Below, in pieces: positions 26,466 to 35,280 of a DNA stretch of 64,000 bases. Source of the stretch: JAEYFP01 sp964566545 (GTDB lineage Bacteria; Bacillota; Clostridia; Lachnospirales; Lachnospiraceae); assembly GCA_964566545.1 (NCBI GenBank), contig CAZMIX010000003.1, forward strand, positions 62,001 to 126,000. The letters run 5' to 3'. The stretch's first letter is position 1, and the number at the start of each line of letters is the position of its first letter. A model generated the notes under the pieces. That model worked only from the letters and a program-made list of their open reading frames with translations, was not told the origin of the DNA and made no database searches. Made by a program: the position numbers and the translations under genes.

Positions 26466-28610
26466 TTAAATGGGTATCCAGCGCATTTCCAGCGGAGCAA
26501 GAAGGTAATCCGAGTTTGTCCCATCCTCAAATGTTACCGCCGTATGCTGCGGCTCCCGGCTGTTATTAATCACGCATAGCTTATTCACCGCTGGAAATGC
26601 GGTGCATTCCGTATTTGGGTTTAAGGAAAACCAGCGGCCTGCTTCCTCTTCTTTTCCGGCAGCCCAGTAAATCGCTTTATAAAGAAGACGGGCATTTTCA
26701 TTTTCATAGGGCAGCCCGGCCATATAGACCGCCCGGCCCTTTCCGTATTCGTTGACCGCCAGACAGCAGCTATTGTTCCGGCTGTCCAAAACCTGTACCT
26801 GTTCCCCCTTCACATAGACCATATTCATACCTTCTCCGTAATAAATCGGCATTGGAATGCCCTCGGTGATAAAATGCGGGGAACTGAGTCCTTTAAACGG
26901 TTTTTTATTGACGCTCGCAGTCATTCCGATTTCCTTCTGCACGCCGAGCACATCCTCGAGCTGGAAAAAGCTTCCCGATTTAGAAACAGCGGACGGTTCG
27001 CCGATCCCAATGAATCCTCCGCCCCCGTATACCCATTTGCGGACGGCGGACACTACTGCTTCGTCCTCCCAATAGCTGCCGCCGCTCCATGAGGTGCCCG
27101 CATCGCCCAGATTGAGCAAAACACCAATACCATCCTGGATTCCGTCTCTTTTGATATCCTCAAAGCTTAAAAACACAATCTCCATCGAAAAACCGGCCAG
27201 CGCTTCCATCGCACCCAGGTAGGAATAGCATCTTTGATTCCAGAGGGAATGCGCGACCTGATGCGTCTGCCAGGTACGGAGCCTTCCCCAGGCATTCAGG
27301 ATACCGACCTTAAACGGAGCCGTATACCGCTTTGTCCCCTCCGCTTCCTCATGAATTGACCGGAACTGGGCCGCAATATCCGTCACATGTTCGATAAATT
27401 CCGGAAACTGATAAGCAAGGCTTAAATACCCCCCGTATCCCATCCGGTCCATCGGCTGCTGAAGCAGCGCACGCCTGCATTTCACCCATACATTTTCAGA
27501 TTCCCTCACCGGATCGCCGCCTTCATAAAATACATCCGGGAAAAAATAAGGATAAAATCTGGCTTCGGTTTCCTTGACCGGAATATCTGCGATCATTCTG
27601 GTTGTAACTCCGTCTCCCGCCGCGCCGACTACCGCATCCAGACCGATCGACGGGAAATACGGTCCATAAGGCTCCGTACCCGCCCAATGATCGCCCAAAA
27701 ACATGATCGCCTTTTTCCCGGCGTTATGCACGAGTTCGACACACTGCTTCGCAAATCCGGCAACAAACCGCTGGTTAAACTCCATCCAGTCGAGCCAACG
27801 CTTCGAAGGATTTTTAAACGGCGTATTATAGCGCCCCATGTCCGCAAAATCCTCCGGCGTCAGAGAATATCCGAATCCCTCTTCAAACTGTGTAAGCGCC
27901 AGCGGGCTGACACAGCTCGCATAGCCAAACCAGTTTACCTGCTTTTCCCTTCCAGATTCGTTATACATCAAATCGAAATTATAAAAAAACGTCGTAAACC
28001 GCACGACATCCGTTTTTGGATGCTCCTTAAGCCACTGCTTCAACACCCCAAGCGTATGCGCCGCCGCTTCCGGGTAGCGGATATCCAGCGGCAGCCTGTG
28101 TTCCTCGGTCCAGTGATTGGTCAGATGATTATACATGGAAACAGGCTCCCAAAGCTGATATGCCAAAAATGTCACGGTATATTGATGAAAGGGCTCCGCG
28201 TCCGATAAATACACGATTCCATACCTGTATTCCCAGCTCTGCACAGGCTCATTGACAGTCCTGTCCATCACCTGCCAATATTTCTTTGCATCGACATCCT
28301 CGTTTGGTGCAAACTGTTCCTTAAAATAATGCTCCATCACGTCTATTTCCAACGTTTCCCCAAATGCGGTTTTTGCCTCCGTCATCAGATAAATCTGCTG
28401 ACGGTATTGCGGATGGGCCTTTGCCCATTCATTGTCCTCCCTGATCAGGCAGAGTGTCGAATACACGTGAAGTCCCATTTGAGTTAACTCCTCGGACAGT
28501 TCTGTCCCGTCACTGTCCCGGATCGCATCCACGCCCCACTTTTCCGCCAGCTCTGCAATTTCCTTTTCCATGCCCGTTTCCCCAGGCAGCGTAAACCTTC
28601 CCTTTTTCAT
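26466..28610 (-). CDS. GH112 1,3-beta-galactosyl-N-acetylhexosamine phosphorylase
   Basis: A 714-residue cytoplasmic phosphorylase. Members split lacto-N-biose or galacto-N-biose with phosphate into galactose-1-phosphate and GlcNAc or GalNAc; some prefer galactosyl-rhamnose. GH112 features are RFTLPGETGMEKE at the start, the DHWAGTEPYGPYFPSIGLDA segment whose Asp307 corresponds to the catalytic acid of the bifidobacterial enzyme (Asp313 there), and a C-terminal ThuA-like domain. ATG at 28610 has AAGAGG upstream and is preferred to an ATG 18 bases earlier. It is last in the operon after GH29. The fucosidase neighbour favours an N-acetylhexosamine disaccharide, which is inference. Confidence 0.9.
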   Translation of the reverse strand: MKKGRFTLPGETGMEKEIAELAEKWGVDAIRDSDGTELSEELTQMGLHVYSTLCLIREDNEWAKAHPQYRQQIYLMTEAKTAFGETLEIDVMEHYFKEQFAPNEDVDAKKYWQVMDRTVNEPVQSWEYRYGIVYLSDAEPFHQYTVTFLAYQLWEPVSMYNHLTNHWTEEHRLPLDIRYPEAAAHTLGVLKQWLKEHPKTDVVRFTTFFYNFDLMYNESGREKQVNWFGYASCVSPLALTQFEEGFGYSLTPEDFADMGRYNTPFKNPSKRWLDWMEFNQRFVAGFAKQCVELVHNAGKKAIMFLGDHWAGTEPYGPYFPSIGLDAVVGAAGDGVTTRMIADIPVKETEARFYPYFFPDVFYEGGDPVRESENVWVKCRRALLQQPMDRMGYGGYLSLAYQFPEFIEHVTDIAAQFRSIHEEAEGTKRYTAPFKVGILNAWGRLRTWQTHQVAHSLWNQRCYSYLGAMEALAGFSMEIVFLSFEDIKRDGIQDGIGVLLNLGDAGTSWSGGSYWEDEAVVSAVRKWVYGGGGFIGIGEPSAVSKSGSFFQLEDVLGVQKEIGMTASVNKKPFKGLSSPHFITEGIPMPIYYGEGMNMVYVKGEQVQVLDSRNNSCCLAVNEYGKGRAVYMAGLPYENENARLLYKAIYWAAGKEEEAGRWFSLNPNTECTAFPAVNKLCVINNSREPQHTAVTFEDGTNSDYLLAPLEMRWIPI

Positions 28611-28672
28611 CGTTGACCTCTTTTCCATTGTTCTATAGTACGAAATTCCTCTTATATAGGGGCTTCCGGAAG

Positions 28673-30088
28673 CTAAGCATAAATGCCGAGAAAGGAAAGG
28701 TAGATACGCGCTCTGGCATCCGTGATTTTTAATAACAGCTCCTTTGTCTCGACCGCAGGAAACATCACGATTTTCTTGTAGCCAACCGTCGTCCCCTGAC
28801 TGACCTTAGTCAGCTTCCCGCCCGTTTGAACCCACAGCTCAAACTGCTCAATCCGCTGGCCGTATGCGATATTTTCCATCAATACGGCCCTTGACAATTT
28901 TATTTCTTCGGGAAATCGGATATGCAGCGAAAGCTCGGTTTTGCCTTCCTTCGTGCTGTACAGACAGTCATAGCTATCCCGCTTTGTCAGATCCAAAGGA
29001 ATACTCTGTTCGTCTGTGTAAATTTCTCCCTGAAGCAGCAAATTATCCGCATATGCTTCCCTGATATAATCCCCCAGCTCCTTAAGTCTCTTCACATCAT
29101 TCGGATGAAGCAGCCCTTCCTTTGTCGGCGGAATATTCAATAAAAACGTGGCGTTTCCGCCAACTGCACGCTCATAGACGGCGATCAGCTCCTTAAGCGT
29201 TTTTACCTGTCTATCTTCGCTTTCATGATAAAACCAACCGGGTCTGATGGACGTATTCACCTCCGACGGATACCAGATCAGTTCTGCTTCCTCTTGAAGC
29301 CGTTCCCTGCTTCCCAAATCCAGCTCGTCGCTTTTTATGTTTTGTTTACGGAACGCTTCATTATCCTCCTGCTGGCTTTTTTCGGCCACCTTTTCCGCAT
29401 CGCAAAGCCGTTTTGGTACCACGCTCCATTCCGATTCTCTCGTCTTGCCCGCTTCGTTGCCGCACCAGCGCACATCCGGCCCGCATACGCAAATACATGC
29501 CTGTGGCTGCAGGCTGCGAATCGTCGCGTGATAACGCTCCCAATCATACCGCTGCCGTTTCCCCTCTTTATTTTTCCCGCAGGCGCCGTCCAGCCACACA
29601 CAAAACACCGGTCCGTATCCGGTAAGCAGCTCCGTCAGCTGATTCACGAAATAATCGTCATACGTCTTTCCCTGTCCATAGGACGGGTGATTGCGATCCC
29701 ACGGAGACAGATAAATACCAAACGCAAGCCCTTCTTTGCGCAAAGCGTCCGAAACTTCCCTTACGAGGTCACCCGCGCCGTTTCTATAAGGACCGGCCGC
29801 GATCGTATGCGCCGTATAACGGCTCGGCCACAGGCAGAAGCCGTCATGATGCTTGCACGTTAAGATCGCTCCCGTCATACCCGCCGCCTTAATCGCGCGC
29901 GCCCACTGACCGGCATCCAGCTTGCAGGGATCAAACAAATCGGGGCTTTCCGTCCCGTCTCCCCACTCTCTGTCCGTGAACGTGTTGATTGTAAAATGAA
30001 AAAATCCGTAAAATTCCATTTTCTGATGCGCAAGCTGCCTTTCGTGGGGAACGATCGAAGTATACTCATCATCTCTGTTTTTTATCAT
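28673..30088 (-). CDS. GH29 alpha-L-fucosidase, probably alpha-1,3/1,4 type
   Basis: A 471-residue fucosidase without signal peptide, so cytoplasmic. The TIM barrel shows FYGFFHFTINTFTDREWGDG, LTCKHHDGFCLWPS, the nucleophile in VFCVWLDGACG (Asp167) and a likely acid/base Glu220 in RESEW. The RxTEW-like arrangement is that of GH29 subfamily B, whose members cleave Lewis-type alpha-1,3/1,4 fucose. A beta-sandwich fills the last 130 residues. It starts four bases after the permease stop and precedes GH112, so it would release fucose before phosphorolysis of the core disaccharide. The linkage is inferred. Confidence 0.88.
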   Translation of the reverse strand: MIKNRDDEYTSIVPHERQLAHQKMEFYGFFHFTINTFTDREWGDGTESPDLFDPCKLDAGQWARAIKAAGMTGAILTCKHHDGFCLWPSRYTAHTIAAGPYRNGAGDLVREVSDALRKEGLAFGIYLSPWDRNHPSYGQGKTYDDYFVNQLTELLTGYGPVFCVWLDGACGKNKEGKRQRYDWERYHATIRSLQPQACICVCGPDVRWCGNEAGKTRESEWSVVPKRLCDAEKVAEKSQQEDNEAFRKQNIKSDELDLGSRERLQEEAELIWYPSEVNTSIRPGWFYHESEDRQVKTLKELIAVYERAVGGNATFLLNIPPTKEGLLHPNDVKRLKELGDYIREAYADNLLLQGEIYTDEQSIPLDLTKRDSYDCLYSTKEGKTELSLHIRFPEEIKLSRAVLMENIAYGQRIEQFELWVQTGGKLTKVSQGTTVGYKKIVMFPAVETKELLLKITDARARIYLSFLGIYA

Positions 30089-30092
30089 ACGA

Positions 30093-30758
30093 TCACCCCT
30101 TCAGACCGCCGACGCTGATGCCCGCCAGCAATTGCTTTTGCCCGATCAGGTAAATCGCGACGGTCGGGATCAGGACGAGGATCAGTCCCGCAAACAGCGC
30201 GCCCCAATCGGTGGCAAACTTTTGCACCTCGAACAGATTAGCGAGGCCGATCGGCAGCGTCTTTTTTGTCTCGTCGGTTAAAATGACGAGCGCAAACGGA
30301 AACTGCATGACCGCATACACGAGCGACAAAACGACGCGGTTATTGAGTCCGTCAACCGCCTGCAGCTCTAAAAACAGCGGGATCATGATGTACGTCGGCT
30401 GCAAAAAGATACACGCCATATACAGCGTCGTCACGGCCTTGGAGCCTTTAAAGGTATAGCGCGCCAGCACATAAGCGGCCGGAACGACAAAAACGAGCAG
30501 AATCGCGGTGGACAGCACGACGATGAAAATCGAATTTAAAAAATACGCCGCCATATTCGCTTTTTCGATCGCGTTTACATAGTTTTCAAAATGAATCCCC
30601 TGCGGCAGGGCGTACGGGTCGGTCAGATATTCCGTATTCGTTTTAAATGACGAGAAAATATTCCATACAAACGGATATAAAAACACGACGGTCGCAAGCA
30701 GTAAAAAAATACGAAGAATCCAGTCGGACACAAGACGCTTTAACTGATCTTTGTTCAT
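30093..30758 (-). pseudogene. CUT1 sugar ABC permease (MalG type) lacking the EAA loop
   Basis: A 221-residue inner-membrane permease; CUT1 partners are usually about 275. The N-terminal four helices are intact (to residue 150, VVLSLVYAV), but the sequence runs straight from MQFPFA into LVILTDETKKTLPIGLANL. In family members about 50 residues lie between these, holding the EAA loop that docks on the ATPase and part of the next helix. The junction is at about 30285-30302. The reading frame is kept and the C-terminus is normal, so this looks like an in-frame deletion between similar FPFA/FPLA-coding stretches. Transport function is doubtful. It follows the other permease by 12 bases. Confidence 0.7.
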
Positions 30759-30770
30759 CGCTTTGCCCTC

Positions 30771-31652
30771 CTATTCTTTCATGCTCGTGATGCGCCTTGA
30801 CAGCATCGCGAGCAAAATGGCCAGCGCCAGCGTAAATATCGCGATCGCCATGGCATAGCCAAAATTCGCATTTCGCATACCCTGTGTATACATATATTGG
30901 AGCAAAACAGACGAGGCCCCGTTCGGCCCTCCGGCCGTCATGACGTTGGACAGCGTAAAGCTTAAGTTGATCGTTCCCGACAGCGACAGCACATACGTGA
31001 TCCCGATCGTATTTTTTAACAGGGGCACCGTAATATAAAAGAATTTCTGCGAAGAGGAAACGCCGTCAATGTCGGCCGCCTCGTAGATTTCCTGCGAAAT
31101 GCCGTCAATTGAGGCGATATACATCACCATATAATATCCGGCCGCCTGCCAGATTAACGCCACCGCAATACACCAGAGCGCGGTCTTGCTTTCCCCTAAC
31201 CATGCATGCTGCAATTGCTCCAAATGAACGAACTCAAGCAGATGGTTTAAAATTCCTTTTGTCGGATTGAATACGAATGACCAGACGATGCCCACAATCG
31301 TTAAGGAAATCACGCTCGGAAAGAAAAACACCGCCCTGTAAAAAGCTTTTTCCTTTAATCTGCTCTTTGTCAGCAGAAACGCAAAAATCAAACTGAAAAA
31401 AAGCGTGATGACAGGCACGATCGCCATCAGCTTCACCGTATTTTTTAGTGCTAAGATAAACAGCTTATCCTGAAACAGATACCGGTAGTTCTCAAGCCCG
31501 ATAAATTTGCTATTAAAGCCTACATTTAAAGCCGTAGAATCCGTAAAAGAAAGATAGACGGCATTCAGCATGGGAATTACCATGAACAGCAGGGTCAATA
31601 GCAATACGGGCAGGATGCAGGCTGCTATAAATAGTTTTGGTTTTTTAACCAT
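30771..31652 (-). CDS. CUT1 sugar ABC permease (MalF/UgpA type)
   Basis: A 293-residue inner-membrane permease with six helices and an intact EAA loop (EIYEAADIDGVSSSQKFFYITVPLL). The N-terminus LFIAACILPVLLLTLLFMVIPMLNAVYLSFTD is typical. It should pair with the permease at 30093-30758 and an ATPase encoded elsewhere, since no MsmK-type ATPase gene is in the window; Firmicutes often share one ATPase. It is the second gene of the glycan operon, about 130 bases after the binding protein gene. Confidence 0.92.
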   Translation of the reverse strand: MVKKPKLFIAACILPVLLLTLLFMVIPMLNAVYLSFTDSTALNVGFNSKFIGLENYRYLFQDKLFILALKNTVKLMAIVPVITLFFSLIFAFLLTKSRLKEKAFYRAVFFFPSVISLTIVGIVWSFVFNPTKGILNHLLEFVHLEQLQHAWLGESKTALWCIAVALIWQAAGYYMVMYIASIDGISQEIYEAADIDGVSSSQKFFYITVPLLKNTIGITYVLSLSGTINLSFTLSNVMTAGGPNGASSVLLQYMYTQGMRNANFGYAMAIAIFTLALAILLAMLSRRITSMKE

Positions 31653-31781
31653 GATCGTTCCTCCGGTCTTTCACAGGATATTCTCCTGTCTTTCTTAAAA
31701 AACAGGGCTGTCGTGAAAGGTAACTCCTTTCCTCTCCCGCAGCCCCATTTTACAACTTCTCACTCTATGAATCCACTCATT

Positions 31782-33215
31782 TTATTCCTGATTAGCCGCT
31801 TTGTCCTGACGAACCTGTGCGAACGCGGCTTCCACGCTTTCCGCCCATTCTTCGGCAGTCATTTCCCCATTCATGACGGACGTAATCGGATTGAATACTT
31901 CATCGCCGATGTTGATCTTGGAATTGGATGGCAGCGCTTCAAAATTCATGATCAGTGATTTTGTGTTTTCCTGATCATAGATGCCATACATATGATAAGT
32001 AGCTTCGGAAATATAGTCTTTGGCGATCTCTCGCCCAGTTTTTGTCGCATAAACGCTGCCTGCGTTCTGTGCAAACAGGGCTACGGACTCATCGCTGTAT
32101 AAGAAGCGCAGAAATTCCTTTGCAAGCTCCGGATTCTTCGCCTGTGCGGGGATCGAGAACTGCTCGCAGCTATCCAGCACATAAGCGGTATCGCCGGCCT
32201 TTAAGGTCGGAACTGTCGTCATCGCGAATTCAAAGCCCTCTTCTCTTGGCGCATCCGCCATCTCACTTTCCATCCATGTACCGTTTATAATAAACGCCGA
32301 TTTTCCGAGCATCATTTCGGACTGGGATTCCGTATGATTCATGCCTACCGTACCCTTTAACAGATAACCGTTTGCCGAAATATCCGCCATTTCCTGCAAT
32401 ACCGAAAGCACGGTCGGATTATTGAACGAGCCTTCCTCATAAGCGCAGATCGCCTCGATTGCTTCCATGCCGCCCGCAGAAGCGATTGCCGGCCACAGCA
32501 TTTCCTCGAGATACCCCGGATAAATGCCCTGGTAAATAAACAATGCCCTTCCATCCGCCTGCACGGTATCGCCGAGAGCAAAGAACTCATCCCACGTTTT
32601 GGGAAGCGTCCATCCCTTTTCACCGAAGACCGTCTTGTTATAAATCAAGCCCTGCGGTCCTGTGTTAAACGGAGCCAGGTAGATTTTATCATCCCCATAA
32701 GGCGCGCATTTAGCGCTTTCCAAAAGGCCATCCTTGATATCATCTTTCAACGGATTGGTACCGGCATAATTATGACCTTCAAACACATCCGTAATATCGA
32801 GCAGCGCTTTTTCCTTGATCATGGACAGGATCAAACCGTCTTCCTGCTTGTCGTTTAAGGAAATAAAGTCGGGCGCATTTCCCGCCACGATCTGCGGCCG
32901 GATAATATCTGCAATCGTCGGGCTGATCGTCATATTTACTTTGACGCCCGGATTTTTTTCTTCAAAAGCGGCTACTACCGCATTCCAGTACGCATCGCCG
33001 AAGCCTCCCTGGAATATCGCAATATTGAGCGTCTGCTCTCCATTTTCATCGATCGTCGCTTTTTCGTCGCTCTTTTCCTCGGCTACATCCGTATCCGCCG
33101 TCTTTACCTCCTGTGTTTCAGAAGCTGCCGCATCGCTCTGGTTCTGTGAAGAACAACCGATCAGGCCGATTACCATGCCCGCCGCGAACAACCCGGATAA
33201 TAGTTTCTTTCTCAT
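31782..33215 (-). CDS. Extracellular sugar-binding lipoprotein (CUT1)
   Basis: A 477-residue solute-binding lipoprotein: signal peptide with lipobox IGLIGC, an acidic linker, then a two-lobe type 1 SBP fold (LNIAIFQGGFGDAYWNAVVAAFEEKNPGVKV near the start of the domain, IIRPQIVAGNAPDFISLND, FIINGTWMESEMADAP). It captures an oligosaccharide outside the cell. By context the ligand is a fucosylated or galactosyl-HexNAc sugar from mucin or milk, but this is inference. ATG at 33215 has GGAGGT upstream; a much longer open frame upstream would destroy the signal peptide. First gene of the operon. Confidence 0.92.
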   Translation of the reverse strand: MRKKLLSGLFAAGMVIGLIGCSSQNQSDAAASETQEVKTADTDVAEEKSDEKATIDENGEQTLNIAIFQGGFGDAYWNAVVAAFEEKNPGVKVNMTISPTIADIIRPQIVAGNAPDFISLNDKQEDGLILSMIKEKALLDITDVFEGHNYAGTNPLKDDIKDGLLESAKCAPYGDDKIYLAPFNTGPQGLIYNKTVFGEKGWTLPKTWDEFFALGDTVQADGRALFIYQGIYPGYLEEMLWPAIASAGGMEAIEAICAYEEGSFNNPTVLSVLQEMADISANGYLLKGTVGMNHTESQSEMMLGKSAFIINGTWMESEMADAPREEGFEFAMTTVPTLKAGDTAYVLDSCEQFSIPAQAKNPELAKEFLRFLYSDESVALFAQNAGSVYATKTGREIAKDYISEATYHMYGIYDQENTKSLIMNFEALPSNSKINIGDEVFNPITSVMNGEMTAEEWAESVEAAFAQVRQDKAANQE

Positions 33216-33245
33216 AAATGACCTCCATTCTATCCTGTTAGGAAT

Positions 33246-33273
33246 TGTTCCATACAAATAAATGTTCCATACA
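33246..33273. repeat. 11-bp direct repeat in the glycan operon leader
   Basis: TGTTCCATACA occurs twice, starting 17 bases apart (33246-33256 and 33263-33273), between the -10 of the operon promoter and the binding-protein ATG. A pair of direct repeats in this place fits an operator for the neighbouring YesN-type regulator or another repressor. Confidence 0.6.
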
Positions 33274-33317
33274 GACCGCTGTATTTTGCCGGCATTCATC
33301 AGCAACCTGATAATCTC

Positions 33318-33346
33318 ATTATAAGGAGACCCTTCCCGTTTGTACA
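33318..33346 (-). promoter_or_regulatory. Promoter of the glycan ABC/GH operon
   Basis: On minus, TGTACA, a 17-base spacer and a perfect TATAAT, about 100 bases before the binding-protein ATG. The 318-base divergent gap (33216-33533) holds this promoter, the direct repeat and presumably the unassigned promoter of the YesM kinase. Confidence 0.65.
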
Positions 33347-33533
33347 TTTACGATTCCTGCTAAAATTATGGACGATTTCTTCCCTGCCTTTATTTTGGCA
33401 GGAAATGAGTCAATTTCATATGGACTATTTTGATATTTCTATAGACAGAATCATACTCCTTTCAGTTCATCTGGTTTTTTTCCGCCACTTCTTATAAAAT
33501 AGAAGAAAAGCAGGAAAGGAAGGAGCGCTCCCC

Positions 33534-35264
33534 ATGAAATTTTTTCGCAAAATCAGTTTAAAGCAGCGGTTAGTCATCACTTTTCTCCTCGTCTCCATCC
33601 TTCCGCTTCTCTTTATCAGCATTTACAGCTACCGGACCAATTCCGCGACCGTAAAAAGGAAGATTTCCACGTCGACCGCCCAGCTTCTTTCGCTCGTCAA
33701 TACGAACATGATGACGGAAATTGAGAAATACCAATATCTGTGCGGCTCCATCTGCGTGAACGAGGACATCCAGAACGCCCTTCTCATGGAAAATATCACG
33801 ACGGCCGAAAAAAATAAAATCGTGCTGCACATTCAGGATCTGGTCAAAACAAAGATCATTTATCCGGCGCAGGCAAAAAACATCACGATTTTAGACAAGG
33901 ACAGCAACATGTTTTATTCGCTTGGCTACGACGGCTTTTATGATTCCGATGTCGAAGCGATTATAAACAACATCAATTCCTCCGATCTGGACTCATGGAA
34001 CTATGTGGTAACTTACCGTTCCCGCGATATTCTCGTTCTCGGCCGGAAAATATTCAACCGCTACAACACTTCGCAGGTGCTCGGCTACACGTTGATTTCC
34101 ATCGATGAGCAGCTTTTTTCCAAAACGGTGCTCGAGCCGGTCAACCTTCAGCGCGGGTCAAATATTTTTTTTATGGATTCAAACGGCATCGTCCTCTCCT
34201 CCTGGGATCGGAGCGTCCCCCTCGGAGAAAAATTTTCAGCTCCCAATTTGATTCGAAACATCAACCGGATCAATCAAAAGGAAGGCTCCTTCACGCTTGA
34301 AATCGATGGAAAGCAACATCTCGTCAATTACAGCTACAACCGGGGAATCGACAAATTCTTTGTATCCGTCATCCCGTACTCCTATATTAACTCCGAAGCG
34401 AACGCGGCTGCCAAGGATTTCGCGATCACGACGGCCGTTTTGCTGGGCATCTGCTGTACGGTCATTCTCTTTATTTATATGAGCATTTCGCTTCCGATCA
34501 GGAAAATGGTCCGCATCTGTCAGAATATTTCCCTCGGAAATCTCGATGAACGGATCAATGACAGCAGCCACGACGAGCTGTCTTACCTGTCCTATAACAT
34601 CGATTCTATGGTGGAAAAAATACAGGGACTGCTCATCACGCAAAAGGAACACGAAAAAAAGAAACGGGAAGTCGAGCTGCAAATGCTGCAATACCAGATT
34701 AATCCCCATTTTCTGTTTAACACGCTGAATGCGTTAAAGCTTGTCGCAAATATGAATCAGGACTTTGTTGTGAGCGACGGCATCCGCTCCTTAAGCGAGC
34801 TTTTAAAAAATACGCTCGTCAACAAGCAGGAATTTATCACGATCGAAGAAGAGCTGAATAATTTAAAGCATTATTTGTCTATCATGAAGATCCGGTATGC
34901 GGGCAATTTTAACGTCACGTATGAAATTGATGAAGCGCTTTTATCGTGTCAGGTTCCAAAGCTCATCCTCCAGCCACTGGCGGAAAACTCGGTGCTTCAC
35001 GGCTCCAAAAATGATGGCACGATTCTTGAAATCGTCGTACAATGTCATTGTGAGAATGATACGATTCTGTTTACGCTTTCGGATGACGGAAAAGGATTTT
35101 CGATGGGTTCAAAAAACAACAGTCCGCTGTTAAAAGGCATCGGCACGAGCAACGTCAATGACCGCATCCACTTAAATTTCGGGGAGGAATATGGACTGAT
35201 CATTTCCAGCGCGCCCGGTGAGGGGACGGTATGCATTTTAAAAATACCGAAAATAACCGTTTGA
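33534..35264 (+). CDS. YesM-type sensor histidine kinase
   Basis: A 576-residue membrane kinase: N-terminal helix (14-32), a large extracytoplasmic dCache-like domain (about 33-295), a second helix (about 297-318), HAMP (SISLPIRKMVRICQNISLGNLDERI), then the His_kinase domain with QINPHFLFNTLNAL (His392) and an ATPase domain (LAENSVLHG, FTLSDDGKGFSM). It should sense the sugar or its binding protein and phosphorylate the regulator encoded 16 bases downstream. It is divergent from the glycan operon, the usual arrangement for local control. ATG at 33534 has AAGGAGCG upstream. Confidence 0.92.
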   Translation: MKFFRKISLKQRLVITFLLVSILPLLFISIYSYRTNSATVKRKISTSTAQLLSLVNTNMMTEIEKYQYLCGSICVNEDIQNALLMENITTAEKNKIVLHIQDLVKTKIIYPAQAKNITILDKDSNMFYSLGYDGFYDSDVEAIINNINSSDLDSWNYVVTYRSRDILVLGRKIFNRYNTSQVLGYTLISIDEQLFSKTVLEPVNLQRGSNIFFMDSNGIVLSSWDRSVPLGEKFSAPNLIRNINRINQKEGSFTLEIDGKQHLVNYSYNRGIDKFFVSVIPYSYINSEANAAAKDFAITTAVLLGICCTVILFIYMSISLPIRKMVRICQNISLGNLDERINDSSHDELSYLSYNIDSMVEKIQGLLITQKEHEKKKREVELQMLQYQINPHFLFNTLNALKLVANMNQDFVVSDGIRSLSELLKNTLVNKQEFITIEEELNNLKHYLSIMKIRYAGNFNVTYEIDEALLSCQVPKLILQPLAENSVLHGSKNDGTILEIVVQCHCENDTILFTLSDDGKGFSMGSKNNSPLLKGIGTSNVNDRIHLNFGEEYGLIISSAPGEGTVCILKIPKITV

Positions 35265-35280
35265 TCAGGAGAAAACACAC

